Source: Myxococcales bacterium (GTDB taxonomy: Bacteria; Myxococcota; Myxococcia; Myxococcales; Myxococcaceae). From it: 64,000 nt of DNA. Below are positions 17,814-26,168 of the stretch, piece after piece. The stretch is from contig JACPVI010000061.1 in assembly GCA_016191815.1 (NCBI GenBank), positions 1-64,000 of the forward strand, written 5' to 3'. Each line of letters opens with the position of its first letter. Within the stretch, counting starts at the first letter, position 1. A model generated the notes under the pieces. It saw only the letters and a program-made list of their open reading frames with translations, searched no databases and was not told the origin of the DNA. The translations under genes were made by a program, and so were the position numbers.

Positions 17814-18293
17814 TCAGCGCCCGATGGAGCGGGCCAGCCGCTGATGCCGGCCGGAGGAGCCCACCTGGTTGTCGGGGGCGACCGACGCCTGGTATCCGGC
17901 GGCCGGGGCCTTGAGGGTGCCGGTCTGGGGAGTGTGCCCCGCCTTCCAGACGATGACGGTGTAGTCGCCGGCCGGGACGCTCGCGGTGAAGCTCCCGCTG
18001 GCATCGGTGCTCGCCTCGGCGGCGATCGCCTTGCCCTTGACGGTGTCCACTCCGGCGCCGCCGACGTCGAGCGAGAGGTCTTTCCCGATGATGACGGTGG
18101 CTCCGGCCAGGGCGACTTCCTTGGGAAGGTCCGCCTGCGACTTCTTGACCGAGGTCGTCACTCGACCGCTCACCGCTGCCTTGCTCGCCACCTGGACGGT
18201 GGCGTCGTCGGCGAAGGGGTTCTTCTGGCCCAGCGCGGGAGCTGCCAAAGAGAGAACGACGAGCGCGGGCAACGCTCTCAGATGGATTTCCAT
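17814..18293 (-). CDS. Small secreted protein with carboxypeptidase-regulatory-like domain
   Basis: 159 residues from ATG 18293 (site AAGGAAA). The signal peptide ends near 'APALGQ'. The mature part contains one beta-sandwich of the carboxypeptidase-regulatory type: 'LAGATVIIGKDLSLDVGG' then 'DASGSFTASVPAGDYTVIVW'. These domains are carbohydrate-binding-like or structural modules and are normally part of larger proteins; here the domain stands nearly alone. First gene of a likely two-gene unit with 16607-17758. Confidence 0.65.
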   Translation of the reverse strand: MEIHLRALPALVVLSLAAPALGQKNPFADDATVQVASKAAVSGRVTTSVKKSQADLPKEVALAGATVIIGKDLSLDVGGAGVDTVKGKAIAAEASTDASGSFTASVPAGDYTVIVWKAGHTPQTGTLKAPAAGYQASVAPDNQVGSSGRHQRLARSIGR

Positions 18294-18426
18294 GGTGGTT
18301 TCCTTGGTTAGGGAGCGGGCGGGCGAGCCCGGGCCCGGCACCCTAGCGAAACGGGCGACGGACTCCCACTGAATTGCAGACTTCGCCGTCGATGCCGGAG
18401 GCGGAGGGAGAAGGACTCCTCGGCCT

Positions 18427-18942
18427 TCAGCGGAGCGACTTGAGGAGGGCTTCGGTGAAGACGCCGAGGTCCTCCGGCTTTCGGCTGGTAATCCAGTTCC
18501 GGTCCAGCACCAGAGGCTCATCTCTCACGTCGGCGCCGGCGGCCTTGAGGTCCGCCTGGACCGTCTTCCAGCCCGTCATGGCGCGCCCCTTCACCAGCCC
18601 GGCGGTGAGGAGCAGTTGCGGGCCGTGGCACACCGCGGCGATGGGCTTGCCCAGCCTGTCGAAGCGGCGGACGAACTCCACGAAGCGCTCGTCCGCCCGG
18701 AGCTTGTCGGGAGAGTACCCGCCGGGGATGAGCAAGGCGTCGTAGTCCTCCGGCCGCACTCCGTCGATGGACTTGTCGGTGAGGGCGGTCTCCTCGTGTC
18801 GCTTGCCCTCGAGCTGCTCTCCCGCCCTGCCCCCGATGATGTCCACCTGGATGCCCGCGCCCGTGAGCCTGTCGTAGGGGACCTTGAGCTCCGAATCCTC
18901 GAAATCGCCTGCCAGCAGGCAGGCGACCTTCGGTTTCGCCAT
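18427..18942 (-). CDS. DJ-1/PfpI family protein (class I glutamine amidotransferase-like)
   Basis: 171 residues, normal length for the stress-protein branch of DJ-1/PfpI. The nucleophile Cys sits in 'IAAVCHGPQLLLTAGLVKG' at the elbow, with the conserved Glu in 'GDFEDSELKVP' and 'ALLIPGGYSPDKLR' ahead of it. Members act as glyoxalases or protein/nucleotide deglycases, or as PfpI-type peptidases; which one cannot be read from the sequence. Cytoplasmic, apparently monocistronic; the vapBC pair lies upstream on the same strand. Confidence 0.88.
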   Translation of the reverse strand: MAKPKVACLLAGDFEDSELKVPYDRLTGAGIQVDIIGGRAGEQLEGKRHEETALTDKSIDGVRPEDYDALLIPGGYSPDKLRADERFVEFVRRFDRLGKPIAAVCHGPQLLLTAGLVKGRAMTGWKTVQADLKAAGADVRDEPLVLDRNWITSRKPEDLGVFTEALLKSLR

Positions 18943-18976
18943 CGCGCACCTCTACTCGAGCAAGTTGGCGACGGGC

Positions 18977-19381
18977 TCAGAACGGCGCCAGCAGGGGAAT
19001 GACCTCACGCCCGTTCCGCCGATAGACCTCGAAGTCCCTGTCCAAGGTCAGCACTCGGGCGCCTGGCAGCTTTTCGGAGAGCCGCACGAGGTAGGCGTCC
19101 GCGTAGGTGATTGGAACGTCGCTGTACTTCCTCATCAGCTTGCGCAGCGCCGGTCCATCCGCTCCGAGGGCAGCCAGCTTGAGGACTCCGTCCTCGACAC
19201 GCTCGAGGACCTGCTCGAAGGCCTCAGGCCACCGCCGCAGCAGAAAGCAGGTCTCCGTCAGCACTGCCTCGCAAGTCGCCAGCGGGCCTTCAACGGCGGC
19301 GAAGGCCTCGACCGCCCACCGATGGCGCCGCTCGCGCGCATCGAGCAAGGCCACGAGGGGACCGGTGTCCAGCAGCGTCAC
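18977..19381 (-). CDS. vapC: PIN-domain toxin, VapC family
   Basis: 134 residues from a GTG at 19381 that overlaps the antitoxin stop (GTGA), indicating translational coupling. PIN toxins are Mg-dependent ribonucleases that cleave tRNA or rRNA. The four acidic positions are visible: Asp in 'TLLDTGPLVALLD', Glu in 'EAVLTETCFLL', Asp in 'ITYADAYLV' and Asp in 'LTLDRDFEVYR'. Frame extension upstream of the GTG would run through the antitoxin and is not used. Confidence 0.88.
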   Translation of the reverse strand: MTLLDTGPLVALLDARERRHRWAVEAFAAVEGPLATCEAVLTETCFLLRRWPEAFEQVLERVEDGVLKLAALGADGPALRKLMRKYSDVPITYADAYLVRLSEKLPGARVLTLDRDFEVYRRNGREVIPLLAPF

Positions 19382-19617
19382 CTGCGCCAACGGCCGAAAC
19401 CCTTGAGGTGCTTCGGGTTGGTGGCCAGGTCGCGAGGACCTTCCTCCACCATTCCCACCACCTCCCGCCAATCGTCGAGAGCGCTCTTCCGCTCGCCGCG
19501 TTCGAGCGCGGCGAGCGCCTGGCGAACGAGCTCAGAGCGCGAGACCTTGCGCTTCTTCGCCAGCGTGGCGATTCGCGCGCTCTCTGCCCCGGACAAGCGA
19601 ATGGTCATCAGCGGCAT
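19378..19617 (-). CDS. vapB: Ribbon-helix-helix antitoxin (VapB-like)
   Basis: 79 residues from the ATG at 19617, preceded by AGGTGG; longer in-frame starts lack a site. The N-terminus is a ribbon-helix-helix DNA-binding domain: strand 'LMTIRLSG', then 'IATLAKKRKVSRSELVRQAL'. The C-terminal ~35 residues ('VGMVEEGPRDLATNPKHLKG') would wrap the toxin. It is the upstream gene of the pair, as usual for type II systems, and is expected to autorepress the promoter just upstream. Confidence 0.88.
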   Translation of the reverse strand: MPLMTIRLSGAESARIATLAKKRKVSRSELVRQALAALERGERKSALDDWREVVGMVEEGPRDLATNPKHLKGFGRWRR

Positions 19618-19651
19618 TGGGCCACCTGTAATACGCTGCTGCCAACTGTGT

Positions 19652-19680
19652 ATAGTATGCGCTCGATGCCAGACGGGCAA
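19652..19680 (-). promoter_or_regulatory. Sigma-70-type promoter of vapBC
   Basis: On the minus strand TTGCCC (19680-19675), a 17-base spacer and TACTAT (19657-19652) precede the vapB ATG at 19617, leaving a leader of about 28 bases that contains the AGGTGG site. Position and spacing fit well; no experimental support. Confidence 0.5.
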
Positions 19681-19685
19681 GCGGC

Positions 19686-21155
19686 CTATCGATGCGCTCG
19701 GCGGCACCGCCTCTTGAGAGCCACCATGGCCAAAAGCGCCGGCAGCAGCGACAAGGAAGGCGCGGCGCCGCAGCCGCAGCCTCCCTCAGCGCCATCGCCG
19801 TATGCGACCGCGCCAGTTCCGGCGTCCTGAGTCTCGGCCGGGGAGCCGCCTCCCGCATCGGACTGGCCGGCGTCAGCGGGCCCGGGGTCTCCGGCGTCGA
19901 AGGAGGCGCCGCCATCCTCGGGCGCTCCTGCGTCCGCGACCAAGCCAGCGTCAACCGGCGCTCCGGCGTCCTGAGGCGCGCCCGCGTCTGAAACCGTGCC
20001 GGCGTCGGGCTTTCCCGCGTCGGGAGTCCCGGCGTCGGTGGCTCCACTGGGTCCGGTGCAAGCGGTGGCCGTCCGCGCGCTCGCCCAGCTCTGAAGCGCG
20101 GTGTAGGCCTGCTTGGGCGCGAGCGCCGAGTCGAGGATTCCCCAGCCGGAGCCCGGATCGTAGGGGAAGTGGTAGTAGTAGGTGCGGGTCCAGTTCTTCC
20201 ACGGGTCGCTGGTGCTGGCGGAGTAGCTGCCGGCGCAGACCTCCTCCTGCTTCGCGAAGAGGTCCACGATGCGCGAGGCCACCTGGGCGTCGGTGTACGA
20301 GCCCTGCGGCTGGTGCTCCCAGCCGGTCTCGGTGAGCCAGAACTCCTTGCCGGCGCCACCGTTCGAGTCGACCACCCGCCGGACGGCGTCGTGGGTGAGC
20401 AGGCTGCCGAAGTACTCCCCGTCGATGAGCGCGGTCATCACTCCCGGGGCGTCGCCTTTGTAGACATGGTGGGTGACGATGTCGATCTGCCCGCCCACCC
20501 GGGTGAGCAGGTTGGCGAGGTCGATCTCCCAGCCGTTCCGGATGCAGCTCCCGGCAACGCACTGGCCCTTCTTCCCGCTCCAGTTGGAGGAGGTGGTCAG
20601 CCCCGCCAGCTCCGGGCCGCAGATCTTCCCGGACGGATCCGCCGCCCTGACGGCCGCCGCCGCGGGGACGAAAATCTCGTTCACGAAGTCGTCCTCGGTG
20701 CCGTCGAAGAACACCCGGAGGTTGGGCTCGTTCCAGATGCCCCAGCACTCCACCTGCCCCTTGTAGCGAGCGACCACCGCGGTGACAGCGGCGGTCCAGT
20801 CCGCGGTGCTGGCCGGCCGCTTGTTCTCGCAGCGGGTGGTGGCGTCCGATGCGCCCAAGACGCAATTCGGGTCGCTCGAGGCCCACTTCGGGGTGTAAGC
20901 CACCGTGGCGTAGATGGCGAGGTTGTTCGCCCGCGCCGCCTGCACCAAGGGGTCGAGGTACCCGAAGGAGAAAGCCCCGGAAGCCGGTTGGAAGTCAAAC
21001 CAATTGAAATCCATCCGCACCGCCCGGGCCCCGAGGGCGGCCATCGCCGCGGAGTCCGAAGCGGAGGGAAGGTGCCCGTTCATCGCGACAGTGGGGGCCG
21101 CGGCGCGGGCGGCGCTCGCCCAGACGATGGCGAGCGCAAGCGCACGGGTGCTCAT
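19686..21155 (-). CDS. Secreted glycoside hydrolase (TIM-barrel, GH39/GH5-like) with MYXO-CTERM tail
   Basis: 489 residues with an N-terminal signal peptide (cleavage near 'ASAARAAA'). The catalytic (beta/alpha)8 domain covers ~22-365. The acid/base Glu is in 'VECWGIWNEPNL' (~145) and the nucleophile Glu in 'EFWLTETGWEHQ' (~278), the clan GH-A arrangement; substrate unknown. Residues ~370-455 are a linker of repeated 'DAGxPxDAG' units. The tail 'EGGCGCGAAPSLSLLPALL' plus a C-terminal Arg/Lys/His cluster is a MYXO-CTERM signal with Cys-Gly-Cys-Gly, which in myxobacteria directs cleavage and lipid attachment at the outer membrane. Thus likely a surface-displayed polysaccharide hydrolase. Confidence 0.82.
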   Translation of the reverse strand: MSTRALALAIVWASAARAAAPTVAMNGHLPSASDSAAMAALGARAVRMDFNWFDFQPASGAFSFGYLDPLVQAARANNLAIYATVAYTPKWASSDPNCVLGASDATTRCENKRPASTADWTAAVTAVVARYKGQVECWGIWNEPNLRVFFDGTEDDFVNEIFVPAAAAVRAADPSGKICGPELAGLTTSSNWSGKKGQCVAGSCIRNGWEIDLANLLTRVGGQIDIVTHHVYKGDAPGVMTALIDGEYFGSLLTHDAVRRVVDSNGGAGKEFWLTETGWEHQPQGSYTDAQVASRIVDLFAKQEEVCAGSYSASTSDPWKNWTRTYYYHFPYDPGSGWGILDSALAPKQAYTALQSWASARTATACTGPSGATDAGTPDAGKPDAGTVSDAGAPQDAGAPVDAGLVADAGAPEDGGASFDAGDPGPADAGQSDAGGGSPAETQDAGTGAVAYGDGAEGGCGCGAAPSLSLLPALLAMVALKRRCRRAHR

Positions 21156-21282
21156 GACTGCTCCTGCCCCCTTCTAAGGCCAGGCAGAGGAGCACAACCG
21201 CCGCCGCGTTTTCAACCCGCCGCCGCCGCGCGCTCATGGGCCGTCTCGACTTCTGAGAAATGCCGCGGCCCGCGGAGGGTGG

Positions 21283-22998
21283 TCAGGCGCGCATCGCGGC
21301 CGCAGCCACTCCGGGCACCTTGAGCCAGCTTGGATCCATCTCCAGGTCCGCCAGCCGCCGCCCGAGCGTGTGCACCGAGCGGTGCCCGGGCAGCCACGGG
21401 GCCACCGGGAAAGCCTTGATCGGCGCGCGGAGCACCGACTTCTCGATGCTCTCCAGCATCAGGGAGTTGTGGATCCATCCCCGCCCGCTCTGGATGTCCT
21501 GCAAGGTGGAGGAGGGGTGCCCTCCCCAGGGAGGCGCGCCCAGCCCGTAGGCCGCCGCGGGCCAGGTGTTGATCGCCACCGTCCCGTAGCGAAGCTCGCG
21601 GATAGCCCGCTCCACCGCCTCGCCGATCGCCGGATCGGCCATCGACTTGGGGTGCACGATGAGAGTCGCGCAGAGGGTGCCCCAGACCTTCTCGTTGAGG
21701 AACTTCACCGCCTCGGCCAGGAAGGCCACCGGATCGCTCTGCGACAGCCCCAGCTCGGAGAGGATGGTGCACCAGGGCTCCTGGGTGAAGACCCGGTCCT
21801 CGGGCTTGGAGGGATCCACGTCCTGGATCAGCGCATAGGGGAGCTTTCCCGGGCTCGCCGCGCCGATCAGCTTCACGTTCGGGCGGCCCTCGGTGAACTG
21901 ACGGAACCGGTCCTCCGCTCCCGGGTACCAGGCCCTGCGGGTGCTGGTCCGCTCGAGCCCGCGAGAGATGGCCGCCAGCAGCCGCGCCCGGCCTTCCCAC
22001 TGCCTGGGGAAGACCAGCAGCTTGGCCGAGTTGCAGTTGAACGAGGCGTTGTTGCAGACCATTCCGGCGATGTTCGCGCCCTGGTAGGCGATCTCGTCTT
22101 CCGAGTAGGGCCCGGGCACCACCACGAGCGGAGAGACGTTGCCCAGCTCGGAGGTGATTTCCTTCTTGAGCAGAGGCTCGTTTCGCTTCTTCCTCGCCTC
22201 GCGCTCCGGGCCGGGCGGACCCCACACCATGAGGTCGTGGGTGTGGTTGGAGCCGGTGATGTGCACCTCGTCCACCGCGGGGTGGTTGACCAGGTACTTG
22301 CCCTCTTCGGCGCCTCCGTACACCACCGCCAGGAAGCCCCGGTCGATGGCCGACTTGAAGGCGTTTTCGAGCAGCGGCCCCAGGTAGGCGTTCACCGGAT
22401 TCATCTTGAGGATGCAGGTCTTCCCTTCGGCGAACATCTTGTAGGCGCAGTCCGAGGGAGGAATGGAGTTCACGTTCCCCGCCCCCATCACCGCGCACAA
22501 CTTCCCCTCGTGGGGCTTTCGGTAGAAGGAGGCCTGGTGCTCCTTGAGGTTCTCCGCGGTCGCTCCCGGCTGGAGGTGGACCTCGACGGTGTTCTTGGCC
22601 AGGAGCGTCGCGTCCAACCGGTTGTGCGGGAAGACCCGCACCGCCAGCCGGCCGTCGGGGAGCGGGCGGAGCCACGAAGGGTCCAGCTCCGGAGCACCCC
22701 GGCTCTGAATCTGCTTGAGCGTCTGCTGGGTGAGCCTCAGAGTGCGGCTGGTGATCACCGGGCCGGTCAGCCATTCTTCGCCGGAGATGGGGCTGGAGAA
22801 GTCGATTCCCTTGGCCTGGCAGGTGGCCCGGACGCTCTCCTCGAAGATGGCCTGATAGCCGCGGCGCATCTCCTCCAGAAGCTGGACGCGCTCTCCGATG
22901 GAGAGCTTGGCGAAGGTCCGGCTGCCTTCCTTCACCTTGGCGATCACCTGATCCAACTGCGAGGACTGGGTGGGGGCCGGGGCGGTCGCGGCACTCAT
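21283..22998 (-). CDS. Aldehyde dehydrogenase superfamily protein, divergent
   Basis: 571 residues from ATG 22998 (site GGAGGTG); a longer in-frame start lies at 23034. The fold is recognised from 'LCAVMGAGNVNSIPPSDCAY' (nucleotide-binding region), 'VDEVHITGSNHTHD', 'ITSELGNVSPLVVV' (general-base Glu) and 'MVCNNASFNCNSAKLLV' (catalytic Cys replacing the usual GQxC surroundings). It is ~80 residues longer than typical ALDHs and lacks a canonical GQ-C motif, as in some fatty-aldehyde or CoA-acylating relatives. Cytoplasmic; substrate unknown. Stands alone on the minus strand, downstream of the cluster of broken genes. Confidence 0.75.
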   Translation of the reverse strand: MSAATAPAPTQSSQLDQVIAKVKEGSRTFAKLSIGERVQLLEEMRRGYQAIFEESVRATCQAKGIDFSSPISGEEWLTGPVITSRTLRLTQQTLKQIQSRGAPELDPSWLRPLPDGRLAVRVFPHNRLDATLLAKNTVEVHLQPGATAENLKEHQASFYRKPHEGKLCAVMGAGNVNSIPPSDCAYKMFAEGKTCILKMNPVNAYLGPLLENAFKSAIDRGFLAVVYGGAEEGKYLVNHPAVDEVHITGSNHTHDLMVWGPPGPEREARKKRNEPLLKKEITSELGNVSPLVVVPGPYSEDEIAYQGANIAGMVCNNASFNCNSAKLLVFPRQWEGRARLLAAISRGLERTSTRRAWYPGAEDRFRQFTEGRPNVKLIGAASPGKLPYALIQDVDPSKPEDRVFTQEPWCTILSELGLSQSDPVAFLAEAVKFLNEKVWGTLCATLIVHPKSMADPAIGEAVERAIRELRYGTVAINTWPAAAYGLGAPPWGGHPSSTLQDIQSGRGWIHNSLMLESIEKSVLRAPIKAFPVAPWLPGHRSVHTLGRRLADLEMDPSWLKVPGVAAAAMRA

Positions 22999-23082
22999 GG
23001 CTTCACCTCCGATGGGCGGCGCACCATACCGCAAGCTTCGGCCGGCGGGTGGCCCCAGCAGAGGATTGTCCGGCAGTCGCCG

Positions 23083-23426
23083 TCACCTCGCCCAGCGCAG
23101 GGTGAGGTGGCAGCCGGCGCAGGAGGACGACAGCTCTCCGGCCGCCCGCGGCAGGCGGAGGACGTCCCGCTCGCGCGCTACCCGTTCGACCTCGGCGGCG
23201 TTCTTTTCCAGGATCTCCGCCATCTGGGAGAGCATCGCCGCTCGCCCGCCCTGCCACTGGGGAAGCTCGCCGGCACGCTCGCGTCGCCGGCGAAGGTCCA
23301 TCTCTCCGAGCGCCGAAGCGCGGCCATCGCGTAGGCGAGCACCAAGAGCGGCACCGCCCCCACAGTGAAGTGGAGCAGCGCGGGGTGGAGCGTGCTCTGG
23401 CGGAGGAACTCGAACTCCGAGCCCAC
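23083..23426 (-). pseudogene. Frameshifted remnant: DUF2231-type membrane N-terminus joined to a cytochrome c C-terminus
   Basis: From a GTG at 23426 the frame reads a DUF2231-like start ('LHPALLHFTVGAVPLLVLAY'), then degenerates after 'WTFAGDAS'. A second frame, ending at 23083, reads 'GGRAAMLSQMAEILEKNA' and finishes with a haem-binding Cys-x2-Cys-His ('SSCAGCHLTLRW'), the C-terminus of a class II-like cytochrome c. The switch is near 23290-23305. Either a deletion fused two genes or one gene lost its middle with a frameshift. It lies 13 bases downstream of the P460 fragment on the same strand, so an old respiratory operon has decayed here. Confidence 0.6.
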
Positions 23427-23439
23427 GCCGCCCCCCAGG

Positions 23440-23709
23440 CTACTTGCCGAAGTCGTGGGTGAAGACTTCGTCCGCGGGCGCCTGAGCGTGGCAGCCGGCG
23501 CACATCGCCACGTCCTTCCCCGCGATTGGCTGCCCCTTGTCGGTGAAGACCTTCTTCGCGTCAGGGGTGGCCTTGATCCAGAACCACCGGCCGCCTTCCT
23601 TGGCCATCACCGTCAAGGCCTCGGGCTTGGCGTCCGCCTTGGCGCGGTTCTCCTTCACGATGATGCTGCCGCTTCGCCTCCGCCGAGGGCTCGACTCTCC
23701 GACCGGTTT
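23440..23709 (-). pseudogene. Cytochrome P460 family, 3' fragment only
   Basis: The readable protein starts at a GTG at 23658 and contains the C-terminal half of a P460-type cytochrome: 'IIVKENRAKAD', 'GGRWFWIKATPDAKKV', 'GKPIAGKDVAMCAGCH'-like haem motif (here 'AGKDVAMCAGCHAQ') and 'DEVFTHDFGK' at the end. Upstream the frame is open only to a TGA at 23710-23712 and encodes an Arg/Ser run unlike the family, so the N-terminal half and signal peptide are missing. The break coincides with the promoter of the ATPase gene on the other strand. Confidence 0.65.
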
Positions 23710-23717
23710 TCATCGAA

Positions 23718-23745
23718 TTGAAAATTGGTCACGACCAATTATCAT
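23718..23745 (+). promoter_or_regulatory. Sigma-70-type promoter whose spacer is a perfect inverted repeat
   Basis: TTGAAA (23718-23723), a 16-base spacer and TATCAT (23740-23745). The spacer plus one base each side is AATTGGTC-AC-GACCAATT (23723-23740): two perfect 8-bp arms. The ATG at 23757 is only 11 bases beyond the -10 box, so a transcript would have a very short leader. The site is AT-rich against a GC-rich background. An operator for a repressor is the simplest reading. Confidence 0.5.
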
Positions 23746-23756
23746 TCTGCTGAGAA

Positions 23757-24744
23757 ATGGTCGCCCCATCGCTGCACCCTCGATACCTGGCACGTGCCGT
23801 CTCCGAGGACGCGCTGGCCAGCCACAAGATGGCGTTCGTGAGCGGCCCGCGTCAGGTCGGCAAGACGACGCTGGGCAAGAGTCTGCGGCAGCGCTCGACT
23901 CGATCTCTACCGTCGAGGGGGCGAGAGCCTGCTGGGCCGCTATCTTCCATACCGCTTGCACCCCTTCTCCGTCGGGGAGGCAGAATCTCCCCCAGCGCCC
24001 GACCGGATCCTCGGCAGCGCTCCACCCCACTATCGTTGGGCGGACCTAGTGGCGCTCGGAGGATTCCCCGAGCCATACCTGAGCGGGTCTGAGCAGAAGG
24101 CCTTGCGATGGAGCCGCCTGCGGCTCGAGCGGCTGCTTCAAGAGGATCTTCGAGATCTGCGGGCCATCGCCGACTTGCAGGCAGTGCGTGTCCTCGCGGA
24201 TCTGCTACCGGAGCGTGTCGGCTCTCTGTTGTCCGTCAACTCTCTACGAGAGGACGTCGGAGTTTCGTACGGCACCGTGCGGGCGTGGCTCGCGGCCTTC
24301 GACGCGCTCTACCTCTGCTTCTTGGTGCGGCCCCACGCTGGACGATTGGCTCGCACCTTGCGGGCTGAGCCGAAGCTGTACCTCTATGATGTGCTATCGG
24401 TGAGAGAGTTGGCCGCTCGCCGAGAAAACCTGGTGGCTTTGCATCTACTCAAGGCATGCCACTACTGGACCGATACCGCGCGGGGCGAGTTCGACCTGCG
24501 CTTCGTCCGCGACAAGGAAAAGCGAGAGGTTGACTTCCTCGTCCTGCGCGATCGCAAGCCGTGGCTGGCGGTGGAGTGCAAGTCGGACCAACGCCAGCCC
24601 AGCCCCGATCTCGTACGCTTCGCTGAGCTGCTCGGCGCTCCACTCCGGTTCCAGCTCGTCAGCGATGAGCGATTCGACCGCTTCTTCGCAGATCCCAAAG
24701 TCCGCGTTCTTGGCTACGAGCGCTTCTTGGCGGGGCTGGTCTGA
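23757..24744 (+). pseudogene. AAA ATPase with DUF4143 domain, internal deletion and frameshift
   Basis: The first frame (from 23757) gives 'VSEDALASHKMAFVSGPRQV' with Walker A 'GPRQVGKTTLGKS', then becomes non-homologous. From about 23890 a different frame continues the family: 'SARLDLYRRGGESLLGRYL' and 'YRLHPFSVGEA', the strand after sensor 1. The ~80 residues in between, including Walker B, are absent. The rest (to 24744) is intact: winged-helix part 'VSYGTVRAWLAAFDALY' and a DUF4143 PD-(D/E)xK-like end, 'KREVDFLVLRDRKPWLAVEC'. These ATPases occur widely as solitary, often horizontally moved genes of unclear role. An intact relative lies at 55493-56668. Confidence 0.75.
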
Positions 24745-24772
24745 CCCAATACCCAGTCGCCTGAGCGGCGGA

Positions 24773-26083
24773 TCAGCGCTCGAAGTCGGCGCCCACGCCC
24801 AGGCTGGCGAATATTCCGCGCACCAGGGTGGAGTCCTCCGGTTGGGGGAAGAACACCGTGCCCCCGGCGGCGACCGCGTAGAGGGCGGGGGCGAACCGGT
24901 ACCGCGCCTCCGCCGAGGCCGAGTACCTGGGCCAGACCCCCATCCCTACGCCGGAAAGGCGGACGGTGCCGGTGGCCCGCCCCTCCAGCGCGCGCAGGGA
25001 AAGCTCGAGGTCGCCGTCGGTGCGGCCGGAGGCGAAGTACTCGGCGGCGAGCGAGAGGAACAGGCGCCCCGCGCGCTCCGGGCCCATCTCCAAAGGCCCA
25101 CTGGAGACCGACAGCTCGGCGTACCCCGAGAAGGAGTCGGCCAGGCGCTCTCGGGCCAGCGGCTCGCCGCTGAAGCCGAGGCCGGCGAAGCGGGACAGCT
25201 CATAGGAGGGGCCGAACAGGCCTTGGCGAAACAATCCGGCCTGCTTGCGAAGCTCGAGCTTCCCTTCCAGCCCCAGCGTCCCCGGCCGGCCGGAGGCGGA
25301 GAGGCCGGCCACCGCGCCCAGGTCCGCGGCCTCCACGAGGAGGCGCGAGCCGAGCCCGAGGAAGGCGAACACCTGCGCCTGTTCGCCCCTGTGGAGGGCG
25401 GCGTCCACGTCCAGGTGGATGAGCGTGGCCGGCGGCGCCTGGTAGCCGGCCTGGCCGATGTCGTGGGCGATGGAGAACGAGGCGTGGTAGCGGTCGAAGC
25501 GCTGCTCGTCTCCGGAGAGGATGCGGCCCAGGTCGGCGGTCAGCTCCGCCGCGAAGAGGCGCGCGCCGAGGATGTCGGAGGCGAAAACCTCGGTCCGGGT
25601 CGGGCCGAGCACCAGCTCCGCCGAGGCCGACGCCGGGTGGTAGTCGGGGTTCTCCCGGTTGGAGTAGCGGTTCAAAAGGTGCCCATGCCCCAGGGTGTAG
25701 GAGAGCGCCGGGCCGGCCCGCAGGGAGAAGGAGGCGCCCTCGCGGCCCAGCCGCAGCTCCCGGAGCAATTGCCCGAAGTCGCTCGGCTGGTCCCAGTCAG
25801 CGCGGCGGATGAGCTTCCCGTAGTCGGACTCTCTCTGCTCGGGAGGGTCGTCGAAGACGCGCAGGCTCAAGGAAGCGCCAAGCTCGAAGCCGAAGTCGTC
25901 GCCGCCATCGAAGCCGATGAGCGGGGTGAAGCGGGCGAACAGGTCCTGGGAGCCTCCGGGCGTCCCGGAGGGGAAGCTGTGGGCGGCGGCCTCCACCGCG
26001 CCTCGAAAGCGGGTGGGCGGGAGGTCTTCCGGCTTGGCCTGCGCGAAGAGCGCGCAGCCGGCCAGCGCGAGTGCGGGACCCAT
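24773..26083 (-). CDS. Outer-membrane beta-barrel-like protein of unknown function
   Basis: About 436 residues from ATG 26083 (an in-frame GTG is at 26089). A short hydrophobic N-terminus ends 'ALFAQA|KPEDLPP', a likely signal peptide without the usual basic residues. The mature protein has regular alternating strands with aromatic ends ('SFSLRAGPALSYTLGHGHLL', 'RLFLSLAAEYFASGRTDGDL', 'ASAEARYRFAPALYAVAAGG') and no long hydrophobic helix, fitting an outer-membrane barrel. No named family recognised. Divergent from the kinase operon, with 85 bases between starts. Confidence 0.6.
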   Translation of the reverse strand: MGPALALAGCALFAQAKPEDLPPTRFRGAVEAAAHSFPSGTPGGSQDLFARFTPLIGFDGGDDFGFELGASLSLRVFDDPPEQRESDYGKLIRRADWDQPSDFGQLLRELRLGREGASFSLRAGPALSYTLGHGHLLNRYSNRENPDYHPASASAELVLGPTRTEVFASDILGARLFAAELTADLGRILSGDEQRFDRYHASFSIAHDIGQAGYQAPPATLIHLDVDAALHRGEQAQVFAFLGLGSRLLVEAADLGAVAGLSASGRPGTLGLEGKLELRKQAGLFRQGLFGPSYELSRFAGLGFSGEPLARERLADSFSGYAELSVSSGPLEMGPERAGRLFLSLAAEYFASGRTDGDLELSLRALEGRATGTVRLSGVGMGVWPRYSASAEARYRFAPALYAVAAGGTVFFPQPEDSTLVRGIFASLGVGADFER

Positions 26084-26168
26084 CGGCACGGCCGAAGTCT
26101 AGCCCCACCGAAGGCACACCGGAGCGCTGTCACCCCTTCGGCCCGTGGACTAGCATTCCGCCGTCCCG

